From contig NZ_CP035730.1 in assembly GCF_012222305.1 (NCBI RefSeq), positions 1,887,501 through 1,951,500 on the forward strand: a DNA stretch of 64,000 nucleotides. The letters run 5' to 3'. Both the position numbers and the translations under genes were made by a program. Each line of letters begins with the position of its first letter. The stretch's first letter is position 1. Below are positions 9,245 through 17,345 of this stretch, one piece after another. The notes beneath the pieces were generated by a model that did no database searches, was not told the origin of the DNA, and saw only the letters and a program-made list of their open reading frames with translations. Origin of the DNA: Sulfolobus sp. S-194 (GTDB taxonomy: Archaea; Thermoproteota; Thermoprotei_A; Sulfolobales; Sulfolobaceae).

Positions 9245-10003
9245 ATGGGATATTCAAAGATTAATCGGGATTTGATAAGGGTTTTTAATGTAATTAACAA
9301 TTTGATTTATCGCTCCGGTTCTTTATGCGTGTCTTTCTCCGATATAAGGAGAGAGATGGGTCTTCATCCTCAAGCTCTTACGAACTTACTAAAGGCTGGG
9401 AGGACAGTTGGTTTGATAGCTGAATGTAGTGAATTGAATCTTGGAGAGAATGGTTATACAATATTACAGAATTATGTAATTTCTTTAGAATTTAATGTTG
9501 TAAATGAAATTGTTGAGGTCAGTGACAATTATGTTATAATGAAACACACGATTAGTAATAAGTTATATAATAATTCCCCGTTACCTTTTCGTGGTGTTAT
9601 AGTTAAGGTCTTTGGTGATTTGGTTTTAGATAAGCCCTTGATATACAGAGGTAAGGGTTATTACGAGATAAATTTAACCGAAAGTATCGACAAATATTAC
9701 TTGTTTCATCTGGACAGTGACGTTGACATTAAACCAGGAGAAACCTATAGTTATAAGTATGAGTTTTATTTAATGTATTTTCCTTCACTCGATTACTTTA
9801 TTGTGGAACCCTTTAATCCCGTTATTACATTTAACGCTAAAACTTATTTAACTAAAAGTGGAAAAAGAATAATAAAGTCTGTTAAGGTAGAATATCCACA
9901 AAACGTAATAGTAAGAGAAGAGGAAGGGAAAACTTACCATGAGATAACGATTATGAAATTATCAGCCATAGCAGTAAAATTCTGGTTCCACTTTATGGAA
10001 TGA
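9245..10003 (+). CDS. Hypothetical protein with N-terminal helix-turn-helix, third of three related-looking genes
   Basis: 252 residues from ATG 9245 (a TTG two codons earlier is less likely). Residues 1-65 look like a winged helix-turn-helix (SFSDIRREMGLHPQALTNLLKAGRTVGLI). The beta-rich C-terminal 180 residues resemble the bodies of the proteins at 7589 and 8280. It could be a regulator with a ligand-binding beta domain. No membrane segment is seen. The family is unrecognised; the DNA-binding call rests on the N-terminal helix pattern alone. Confidence 0.55.
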   Translation: MGYSKINRDLIRVFNVINNLIYRSGSLCVSFSDIRREMGLHPQALTNLLKAGRTVGLIAECSELNLGENGYTILQNYVISLEFNVVNEIVEVSDNYVIMKHTISNKLYNNSPLPFRGVIVKVFGDLVLDKPLIYRGKGYYEINLTESIDKYYLFHLDSDVDIKPGETYSYKYEFYLMYFPSLDYFIVEPFNPVITFNAKTYLTKSGKRIIKSVKVEYPQNVIVREEEGKTYHEITIMKLSAIAVKFWFHFME

Positions 10004-10394
10004 TTATACACAATCTTTTTCTTTATGATGAAAATTATTAAGAGGAATAGAATATATATACTAATATCTATAATAATTTAGTTATTTTTCACGGTTCAAA
10101 CTAATTAGGCTAAAAAGTAACACATAATTCTAGTCTTCACAGCATTTTAATGAATAAGGACTTCTTTTTGAAAGATCTCGATGAACCATAGTGTCATTAT
10201 TTTCAATAATTGAGTTAATCTCTATAAAAAGAGAATGCTAAGATAAAGTTATTGTACGTCTTATTTTAACGTAGAAATATAAATAGCTTAATGACGACAC
10301 TATGCGATGAATCTTGAAAATACATACTTTTCTAATTAAGTTTATTGTATATAATAATTGATAAAGTTTTTACTAAAGTTTTTACACGTAATTT
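10004..10394. other. Intergenic region containing a MITE
   Basis: 391 bases between convergent genes. The only structure seen is the miniature inverted-repeat element at 10188-10303. The rest is AT-rich and shows no gene. Confidence 0.6.
10188..10303 (-). repeat. MITE copy 1
   Basis: A 116-bp element with terminal inverted repeats (atagtgtc... / ...gacgacactat) and the internal sequence ataaagttattgta shared with five other copies in the window. Nearly identical flanks (cgatgaac on the left, cgatgaat on the right) look like an 8-bp target duplication with one mutation. Orientation is given relative to the copies at 48780 and 61834. Confidence 0.85.
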
Positions 10395-11393
10395 TTAAGT
10401 AAGTTTCCTCATAATTACATAGACTATTATACTTATTACTATACTTACTTCTATACTCTCTACAACAAGAGGTAGTATTGGATTTATCGAAAATAAAAAG
10501 TAAAGTATAATGGCAGGCAAAAATTCTGGTAGTATTTCTATGCTTATTGTTTCAGAATGTAAACCCGGAGAAGAAGTATAAAGAAGAAACGTGACATTCA
10601 TCAAAGAGTAATGTTGTAATTTTAGGCTAGAAGAATATAGAATTATCAGAGGTAATTTTAGTAGGAAAGGATGATAATTGAAACTTAAAGTTATTGGTAC
10701 CATTGAATTAGGAGGCACAGCTCCTAAATTATTACTAAATTGTTTAGATATAAAAGGAGCGTGTTGCACAGAATTCCACATTAAAGTCGTATATATAATA
10801 TGTGGAGAAAAGAGAATCATAAATGCTGTAAATGACAAGACTAAAAATACTAAAGCCATAGATTTAGGATCAACTATTTCCATCCTATTTCTTCTTCTCG
10901 GTTTTATAACTATTTGATTTCTGTCATATATTTCACTTATACCATATATTGCAAAAAGCAATATAAAAGCTACAATATAACCTAATGTCCCTCTTATCTG
11001 AGTTATAAGATAACCTACATAAGGAATAACTATAGGATGCCCGAATATCTCTGGTACAAATCCCTTAATCCATGAGGGTTTTACTATCCAAGGATCTGGA
11101 GTAGGATTATTTATTCCCTTGGTTATATATCCGTTTTTAGTAACATTAATAACTTCATGGACAACGTAAAAATTTAAGAAAGGTGGTTTATATGCAACTA
11201 TCTCATGAGGATAAGGCTTTCCTATGAGGGGCAGAATAAAGATTAAATCCCCTGGTTTTAATAAAGGGTACATTGAGTTTGTTGCCTCAATATTCCAACC
11301 ATAGGGTAAGTGAAATATAAATTGTGAAACTACAGAAAATAATACACTAAGAAGAAAAATAGAAGCTAAAAATATTCCTATTATCTTAAACAT
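10395..11393 (-). CDS. Signal peptidase I (S26B, SEC11-type) with extra C-terminal membrane domain
   Basis: 332 residues. An N-terminal membrane helix (residues 4-25) is followed by the S26 catalytic domain: NSMYPLLKPGD holds the Ser nucleophile (about residue 40), VVHEVI has the His used in place of Lys in archaeal/SEC11 enzymes, and KGINNPTPDPW carries the conserved Asp. The second half has several more membrane segments, which is unusual for SEC11. It removes signal peptides outside the membrane. It follows the small secreted protein gene at 11515 on the same strand, an arrangement reminiscent of dedicated peptidases such as bacterial SipW with TasA. A dedicated role is inferred. Confidence 0.85.
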   Translation of the reverse strand: MFKIIGIFLASIFLLSVLFSVVSQFIFHLPYGWNIEATNSMYPLLKPGDLIFILPLIGKPYPHEIVAYKPPFLNFYVVHEVINVTKNGYITKGINNPTPDPWIVKPSWIKGFVPEIFGHPIVIPYVGYLITQIRGTLGYIVAFILLFAIYGISEIYDRNQIVIKPRRRNRMEIVDPKSMALVFLVLSFTAFMILFSPHIIYTTLMWNSVQHAPFISKQFSNNLGAVPPNSMVPITLSFNYHPFLLKLPLIILYSSSLKLQHYSLMNVTFLLYTSSPGLHSETISIEILPEFLPAIILYFLFSINPILPLVVESIEVSIVISIIVYVIMRKLT

Positions 11394-11514
11394 ATATTCT
11401 CACCTTTTATTTGATATTTTCGTTCAAGATCCGTTTATGAAGAGTATAGACATTAAAGATAAAAAACAAATGCCTTGAAACATATACTGTTTATCGAGAT
11501 CTTTTATACTGTTA

Positions 11515-12036
11515 TCATGAGGATGAGCTATAGGGTACTTCTGCAGTAACTGTCATCTGGAAGTAAGCATTACCTTGAGTATTACCAGTCATTAGCTCTA
11601 AGCTGATTGCTTGTTCTGCTCCAGCACCTAACGTGAACGTGTAGGTAGTTGATGGACCTTGAGGTGTTAGTATGTATACTTGAGTCCCTGATGGAGCACT
11701 ACTAGTAGTTATTGTTATTGTTACTTGAACTGTTTGATTTAAGTTGTTCTCTACATCAAACACATATTTTAGTATTTCTTGTGCGTTTGTGGCTACATTA
11801 CCAAAGTTTATTTGCAGATCTCCAGCACGATTATAACTTACGAATGGGTTACCGGTTGAACTGTATCCTATAGCTGAATCATTTGCTATTAAAGCTATAT
11901 TAGCAGATGCGTCTCCTACTACTGTTGCATTTACGTCTCTTGTTGCTGTGTATACGAATGTTAGTGACGCTACGAACGATATTAGTAAGATTCCCGCTAT
12001 TATTCCTACTATTAGGGCTTTAGTGGGGCTTTGCAT
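11515..12036 (-). CDS. Small secreted beta-rich protein, candidate surface-filament subunit
   Basis: 173 residues. An N-terminal hydrophobic segment (residues 8-31, LIVGIIAGILLISFVASLTF) is followed by a Thr/Ser/Ala/Asn-rich, lysine-free, beta-prone body typical of acid-stable exported proteins. It resembles the camelysin/TasA-like or DUF1102-like class in size and pattern, and its neighbour is a signal peptidase. In archaea, proteins of this kind build extracellular filaments (bundling pili of Pyrobaculum, threads of Sulfolobus). The start ATG has a ggag motif about 12 bases upstream and a TATA-like tract near 12074, so it has its own promoter. The filament role is an inference. Confidence 0.6.
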   Translation of the reverse strand: MQSPTKALIVGIIAGILLISFVASLTFVYTATRDVNATVVGDASANIALIANDSAIGYSSTGNPFVSYNRAGDLQINFGNVATNAQEILKYVFDVENNLNQTVQVTITITTSSAPSGTQVYILTPQGPSTTYTFTLGAGAEQAISLELMTGNTQGNAYFQMTVTAEVPYSSSS

Positions 12037-12231
12037 GGTTCTTCTCTAAACTCCTATATGGAATGGAGATTTTTAAATATTTCTCTTAATTAAGCTATTT
12101 TTAAAATCAAATTAAAAACAATTACATAGTCAATTTATACGAATTTATGTTTAAAAGAGGGCTTATTTCATATACTATTTATGCAAATTGTAGAGTTAGA
12201 TTAAAGTATCTATATAAAGCATATTAGTAAT

Positions 12232-12552
12232 ATGAAAGCATATTATGTGATTGCGTTAGTATTTCTTTTAACTTTAATATTCTATAACATAATATATTCT
12301 CTGAATTTTTCGTTAACTAAAAGCATTTCAATTAATGCTAACATAGTTAATGACGTTATCCGTGTTAATGGAAATTGTATCACTATAAGCAACGTCTATA
12401 ATTTACCTGTAATCGTTAATTACGGGGATTATACTCCTATAATTCTATATCCTGGTGGTTCTGCGTCTTTTCATTATCAATCTGCTTTTAATTATGTTAT
12501 TTTAAAGGCTAATGGCTTTGAGGAGATAATCGAGGTGAATGAAAATGTATAA
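12232..12552 (+). CDS. Small membrane-anchored extracellular protein
   Basis: 106 residues: an N-terminal hydrophobic segment (residues 3-24) and a beta-rich tail with the phrase IILYPGGSASFHY. It is not recognised as a named family. It is divergent from the secreted-protein gene and overlaps the next gene by a few bases, so it is part of the same surface-protein locus. A TATA-like tatataaag lies about 20 bases upstream. It may be a minor subunit or assembly partner; this is only suggested by position. Confidence 0.6.
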   Translation: MKAYYVIALVFLLTLIFYNIIYSLNFSLTKSISINANIVNDVIRVNGNCITISNVYNLPVIVNYGDYTPIILYPGGSASFHYQSAFNYVILKANGFEEIIEVNENV

Positions 12553-13846
12553 AATTAAGCTTAATAGAAATTTAAGATTAGGAAGTATTTTTCTTTTAGT
12601 TATTTTGATTGCTGCAGCATCGTATTTTAATTATAGTAATAGCATTCCACACACTGTTTTAGCTGGTTATCAACTTAAAAGTGAAATGAGTATTGCAACC
12701 CAAGGTTTTTTACATTCTTATCCGATAGGTGAAAGTAAGCTTTTAGGCTATGCTAACGTTTCTAAATCTGTTACTTACTTAGGTCTTTCCACTTATGCTT
12801 ATGTAAAGAGTTCTATTTTATATAATAACGCTACTGTGGTTTATAATCAGACTTATTATTTCTTAAAATTAACTAAAATGCTTTTTCTAAAGTTTAACGT
12901 GTCTAATATTAGTTATAAAGTGTATATAACGACACCTTATTATAATGTGTTAGTTATTCAGAATCTATCAAATAATGGAGTAATACCGCTTAATCTAACA
13001 AGGCTTTTTAACTTATATAATATCTTGGAAAACGAGTCTGGTGTATATGTGCAACCCACTTTTAATGTTGTGATAAATGATTCGGCAAGCGTTAATTTAA
13101 ATTTAAACGGAAATGTTATTTCTGTTCAATTTACTAAGAATATTATTATAAAAACCGTAAAAATACCAGTTTACGGCAAATTAGTTAGCTTAGGCGAGTA
13201 TCCTTTATCTCAGCTTATTACCCTTTATTTATATCCAACTTTCTATCCTAAACCATTATCTATAAATTACTCATTAATATTACAAATTGACGATTTTAAT
13301 TTTACCATAGAACAAAGTAAGTATAGCAGCCCTATTATGTTAAATATCACAAAATTGTATTTTATTGCTTCAAATTTTACGTCAATTTATAACTTAACTC
13401 CTGTTACACCTATAATTTATTTAAATTTTACTGCGAAATATAGTAACTTTACCTTTAAACCTTATATTGAAATAGTAGATAATAATGGTATGATTCAAGT
13501 TCTAGAATATAATAATTCAATAATTTACCCTGTTTATGAAACAACTGATAGTGACTTTAACTACTTTAACTTAATTTACATTTTATTGCCGCTGACAGTA
13601 CTAGTATACTTAATACTATTTACTCAAGGAATATCTCCATCTTCTCTAGATATTATTATGAAGAAATATAAGAAAGTAATAATAAAAGTTAATGATCCGC
13701 CTCCGCCAGAAAAGAAAATAATAAAGGTTAACAATTTTAGTGAATTGCTTAAATTATCGCAGATTTTAGCTAAACCTATTATGGCAAATGGGAATAAGTT
13801 ATGGATATATGACGAGAATTTAGCCTATATGTATGAGTTATCTTAA
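12545..13846 (+). CDS. DUF5305-like membrane protein with large extracellular domain
   Basis: About 433 residues. One membrane helix near residues 15-30, an extracellular beta-rich region of about 320 residues with many N-glycosylation sites (NxS/T), a second membrane helix near residue 350 (IYILLPLTVLVYLILFTQG), and a cytoplasmic tail of about 70 residues with PPPPEKK. This plan matches the DUF5305 family, which often sits near signal peptidase genes. A gaggtga motif fits the ATG at 12545 better than the ATG at 12539. It may anchor or assemble the product of the 11515 gene. Confidence 0.6.
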   Translation: MYKIKLNRNLRLGSIFLLVILIAAASYFNYSNSIPHTVLAGYQLKSEMSIATQGFLHSYPIGESKLLGYANVSKSVTYLGLSTYAYVKSSILYNNATVVYNQTYYFLKLTKMLFLKFNVSNISYKVYITTPYYNVLVIQNLSNNGVIPLNLTRLFNLYNILENESGVYVQPTFNVVINDSASVNLNLNGNVISVQFTKNIIIKTVKIPVYGKLVSLGEYPLSQLITLYLYPTFYPKPLSINYSLILQIDDFNFTIEQSKYSSPIMLNITKLYFIASNFTSIYNLTPVTPIIYLNFTAKYSNFTFKPYIEIVDNNGMIQVLEYNNSIIYPVYETTDSDFNYFNLIYILLPLTVLVYLILFTQGISPSSLDIIMKKYKKVIIKVNDPPPPEKKIIKVNNFSELLKLSQILAKPIMANGNKLWIYDENLAYMYELS

Positions 13847-14642
13847 GAAACGTTTTTTACTGTTAATTCATCTATGAAATCTATTAAATTCATAGATGAT
13901 AATTCTCATGGCTTGTAAATTAAATAAATTTTATTAGGTAAAGACAACGGGAGCTCTTCTAGTTCCTAATTGCAGCCATTATGAAAAAGACTATAGATAT
14001 TCTCTAGTCTATGACTACTCCTAGATCGGATGACTATTTGAAAATCTGTGATTTTGATAGAATATTACTGCGAACTATTGAATTTCATGATTATTTGAGA
14101 ACATACCCAGAATAGTGTAATATGAGTTTCTTCTATATAATTTAATTTATTAAGTATTTCATAGATTCTTCTATTCTTATATCCATAATAAATATAAGTA
14201 AAATAGTAATTAATTCTAGTTAAAAATACTACTCAGAGATATAATATTCTGCTACATTTATTCAAAAATACCAAAAAACTGCAATTTATAAATTATACAT
14301 GAGGGTTATCTTTCCTTAAAGCTGAAAAATTATGAATTGTTTTTCCTTGAGAACATTAAAAAGTTGAATTTCATAGTATTTTTAACTATATTAGTTTATA
14401 TAAGGGCAAGCCGTAATCTTTTAGGTTGAAAAGAAAGTCTGGATACATTTTTTATCTATATCATATTCTATTTTAGATAGTTATAATTTTATCTCTGTTT
14501 TTATCTATATAAGCATTTCTATGAATATAAAGGATTATAAATAATACTTAAGGTTCTATTTCTATCTTAGATAATCAGAATAAATATTAAATTACCTAAT
14601 TTAAGGGGAAAGAGTTATAAAAATAAAAGAATAATACTTTCT
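13847..14642. other. 796-base intergenic region, no gene recognised
   Basis: AT-rich sequence with stop codons in all frames. A 34-codon frame at 14011-14115 (+) is no longer than expected by chance. No inverted repeat, IS end or RNA gene was recognised. The last 60 bases presumably hold the promoter of the winged-helix gene at 14643. Confidence 0.4.
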
Positions 14643-15005
14643 ATGCGAATTAGTTTTAACAAAAGAAAAAGAACAGAGTATCAAATTATGTTTCAAATTT
14701 TAGACGCTCTCTCAAAGGGTCCCTTACCAAAGACTAAATTGATGTATAAGGCTGACCTTACTTACGTTGTTTCGGAAAAGTATCTCCCGTATCTTCAGAA
14801 TATAGGCGCCATAAAAAAGGATAAAGAGTTATACTATATAACAGAAAAGGGTTATGAAATTCGCAATTTGCTAGAAACATATATAAGAAAGGCGGAAGAA
14901 ATAAAGAAAGTTTTAGAAGAGCTTAAACGTACGATTAAGATGAAAAGCGGAGATGAAGGTGTTAAGATCAAGAAAGAAAATAAAGTGATAAAAAGTGATA
15001 GATGA
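14643..15005 (+). CDS. Winged-helix protein, first copy of a duplicated module
   Basis: 120 residues. Residues 1-75 form a winged helix: KRKRTEYQIMFQILDAL, a glycine-proline turn (KGPLPKTKLMYKADL), a recognition helix region and a wing ending YYITEKGYEI. A charged helix of about 40 residues follows. It is clearly paralogous to the protein at 16418 (shared FNK-KRT-Y, KGPLPKT/DGPIPKT, YLPYL/YIPYL, ITEKG). It overlaps the next gene by 11 bases. Proteins of this shape in Sulfolobales are small regulators; the target is unknown. Confidence 0.75.
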   Translation: MRISFNKRKRTEYQIMFQILDALSKGPLPKTKLMYKADLTYVVSEKYLPYLQNIGAIKKDKELYYITEKGYEIRNLLETYIRKAEEIKKVLEELKRTIKMKSGDEGVKIKKENKVIKSDR

Positions 15006-15255
15006 AACTGAGATCGAAGAATTTGAAGATGTACTTAAACTCTTTAAATTTGATAAAAAAGTAGAAATTCCATTAAAAATTATAAGTGATGAAAGAAAAT
15101 TTTTTAATTTTATATTACCTAAAGATAAACTGTTTTGTATAATTAAACCAGAGGACTACAAAATTGAAGAAATAGTAAGGGAAATAAGGAAAGATACTCC
15201 TTTTTTTATATTTAATTCAGAAAAATTAAAAGATAAAATTATACTACTATTGTAA
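14995..15255 (+). CDS. Small conserved protein of the winged-helix module
   Basis: 86 residues from a GTG inside the end of the previous gene. It has an alternating helix-strand pattern and no membrane segment or Cys pair. It is strongly paralogous to the 85-residue protein at 34927 (shared phrases include KIISD-R-FFN, CII-P-DY-IE and FI-SEKLKD). Tight coupling to the winged-helix gene suggests the products work together. The family is not recognised. Confidence 0.7.
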   Translation: MIDETEIEEFEDVLKLFKFDKKVEIPLKIISDERKFFNFILPKDKLFCIIKPEDYKIEEIVREIRKDTPFFIFNSEKLKDKIILLL

Positions 15256-15751
15256 AAAAGAAATCTTAAATATATTAAATATATAAGCTATCAACATTAG
15301 CAATAGTGTCGTTATTTTCAATAACTAAGCTAATCTCTAGGAAGAGAAGATACTAAGATAAAGTTATTGTACACTTTATTTTAATGTAGAAATATAAGTA
15401 GCTCGACAACAATATTATGACATTGGTCAACTTTCAAATAACTATGCACTATCTTTAGTGGAATCTCGATCTTATAATTCATATAAATAGTTACGAAAAG
15501 ATTTAATCCTTATATTAAGATAGATTATAAGATTTTACTGGTTTAGAATAAAAATTTTATAATATTTATCGTTATCATTTAAAAATTATTTCTCGTTAGA
15601 TGTTACATAAAAATGTTATTCCTTGACTATAATAAATTTTATGATAAAATATGTTTATATAAATCCTTTACTAGAAATTTTACTTTAATCTACCATATAA
15701 TCTAACCTTATTTAAGCAATTCTTTTTTACTTAAAAATAATAACGATATTT
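15256..15751. other. Intergenic region with a decayed MITE
   Basis: About 500 bases, AT-rich. The MITE copy lies at about 15303-15418; the remainder shows no gene. Short T-rich tracts upstream of 15752 may be promoter sequence of the membrane-protein gene. Confidence 0.5.
15303..15418 (-). repeat. MITE copy 2, degenerate right end
   Basis: It matches the other copies from atagtgtcgttatt through the internal ataaagttattgta. The right terminal repeat is altered (ctcgacaacaatattat instead of atgacgacactat), so this copy is older or damaged. Confidence 0.75.
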
Positions 15752-16366
15752 ATGATTACTCTCACTTTAGCCTTTAGCACTATATTACACTTGCCGAGTA
15801 TCCTATTTCCGCTGATAATTCTAGCGTTTACTATCTTTTATGCTCTATTTCTTTTTATGACCGCTAGTGGAATGAAGAACAAAGCTAAATTGTTAAGAGA
15901 AGAAGTTAAGGGAAAGTTAGCTATTTTATTTTTAGAAAAAAGTGTTAACTTTCTTACTGAGAGTGAATTTGCTGAATTAATGAGAGAAGTTTCTTTCATA
16001 ACTAACCTTAAATCTATAGATAAGGATAATCTGATTGATAATGTTTACCAAAGATCATCTAAAATTGAAGAAGAACTAAAGGACTTATTGATAAAAGCTG
16101 CTCTTGTAAATAATTTAAATAGATTAGTAATTAATTTAGAAAGATGGTCAAAAATATTAAAAATCACAAGTATTCTTTTAGGTGTTTTCATTCTTTTACT
16201 CATATTTTTTATCTTTATGTTTCCCTCTTACGCTTTGATTTTAGGATATATAACTTTAGGAATAATGTTAGGCTTTTTTGCAGCAATTATTGAGGCGTTA
16301 AAAGTTTATTCTGATAGTGATAAATACTTGAAGCTTTATGAGCATGATCCTCTTAAAGGAGAATAA
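15752..16366 (+). CDS. Membrane protein of the duplicated winged-helix module, first copy
   Basis: 204 residues: one N-terminal hydrophobic segment (residues 10-40), a cytoplasmic helical region of about 100 residues with the phrases LTESEFAELMREVSF and TNLKSIDKDNL, then two C-terminal membrane helices (near 143-160 and 165-188). The paralogue at 16769 keeps the same plan and the SEFAELMEEVSFLTNL phrase. The conserved motif is soluble and acidic, so it may contact a partner such as the neighbouring winged-helix protein. The family is unrecognised. Confidence 0.7.
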   Translation: MITLTLAFSTILHLPSILFPLIILAFTIFYALFLFMTASGMKNKAKLLREEVKGKLAILFLEKSVNFLTESEFAELMREVSFITNLKSIDKDNLIDNVYQRSSKIEEELKDLLIKAALVNNLNRLVINLERWSKILKITSILLGVFILLLIFFIFMFPSYALILGYITLGIMLGFFAAIIEALKVYSDSDKYLKLYEHDPLKGE

Positions 16367-16417
16367 ATGTTGATATTTAGAGTAAAATATTTTAAGTTGT
16401 AAGATAGACTATCTAAT

Positions 16418-16732
16418 ATGAAAGTTAAATTTAATAAGAAAAAAAGAACCGATTATGAAATTATTTACGACATACTTAATGCGCTTAAGGATGGTCCAAT
16501 ACCAAAGACTAGATTAATATATAGAGCTGGATTGACATATTTAACAGCTACAAGATACATTCCATATCTAGAAAAACAAAATCTGATAAAGAAGGAAGGG
16601 GACTTATATCATATAACTGAAAAAGGAGAAGAAGTGAGAAAACTGCTAGAGGTTTATAAGGTTAAGGCTAATGAAATAAAAGAGATTGTTAGTAAATTAG
16701 AGAAAGAAATAGGACCGGAAGAAGAACTCTGA
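16418..16732 (+). CDS. Winged-helix protein, second copy of the module
   Basis: 104 residues, paralogous to 14643 throughout its winged helix, with a shorter C-terminal helix. It starts 51 bases after the first membrane-protein gene and is followed 36 bases later by the second membrane-protein gene. The module is thus repeated as regulator plus membrane protein, although the small third partner is absent from this copy. Confidence 0.75.
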   Translation: MKVKFNKKKRTDYEIIYDILNALKDGPIPKTRLIYRAGLTYLTATRYIPYLEKQNLIKKEGDLYHITEKGEEVRKLLEVYKVKANEIKEIVSKLEKEIGPEEEL

Positions 16733-16768
16733 GAAAGTATTTAAATGGGTTAACAACATTTTTTATAA

Positions 16769-17332
16769 ATGAATTTTGTTTCTTGGCTTCTAGTTATTAT
16801 ATCCTTTGCCTATTCATCTTCGCTATGTGTAGTATCCAAAATAATGAAAAGTAAAAGTAGATTGTTAGGGACAAAAATAAAGAAATTAATAGCATTAAAA
16901 TTTATAGAAATGAGTGCGGATTTATTATCTACCAGTGAATTTGCTGAATTAATGGAGGAGGTTTCCTTTCTAACCAATTTAGAAGTAATTGATAAGGATA
17001 GTTTATTTCATGAACTTTATCAAAAATTTCCGCGTATTGAGAAGGAGTTAAAGGAAGTATTTATTAGGGTTAGTCTAGTCAATAAAATTGACTACCTTGC
17101 TAAAGACCTAGAAAGAAAAGCGTTTGTCCTAAGAATAGTCGCAGGTTTAATGTTCATCTCAGTATTAGGTTTAGTTGCGTATTTTGATTTTTGCCCTTAT
17201 ATTTCAATTTTATCTATAGTGCAATACACAACAACTGGCTTAATGATAATATTACCTTTAATAGTATTTGACTCCTTAAAAACCCTTTATCGGTCGGATA
17301 AAATAATTAGAGACTTTTTAAGGGAAAAATGA
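16769..17332 (+). CDS. Membrane protein of the duplicated winged-helix module, second copy
   Basis: 187 residues with the same plan as 15752: an N-terminal membrane segment, a helical soluble region carrying LSTSEFAELMEEVSF and TNLEVIDKDSLF, and two C-terminal membrane segments. The soluble region is the best conserved part of the pair. An upstream tttataaatg precedes the start directly. No catalytic motif is visible. It lies in the same direction as the NCS1 permease 13 bases downstream, so read-through is possible. Confidence 0.7.
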   Translation: MNFVSWLLVIISFAYSSSLCVVSKIMKSKSRLLGTKIKKLIALKFIEMSADLLSTSEFAELMEEVSFLTNLEVIDKDSLFHELYQKFPRIEKELKEVFIRVSLVNKIDYLAKDLERKAFVLRIVAGLMFISVLGLVAYFDFCPYISILSIVQYTTTGLMIILPLIVFDSLKTLYRSDKIIRDFLREK

Positions 17333-17345
17333 TTTTTAGTTTTTG

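Noticed and set aside
14011-14115. 34-codon frame in the 13.8-14.6 kb gap
   Set aside because: It is short, with no upstream signal and no recognisable similarity.
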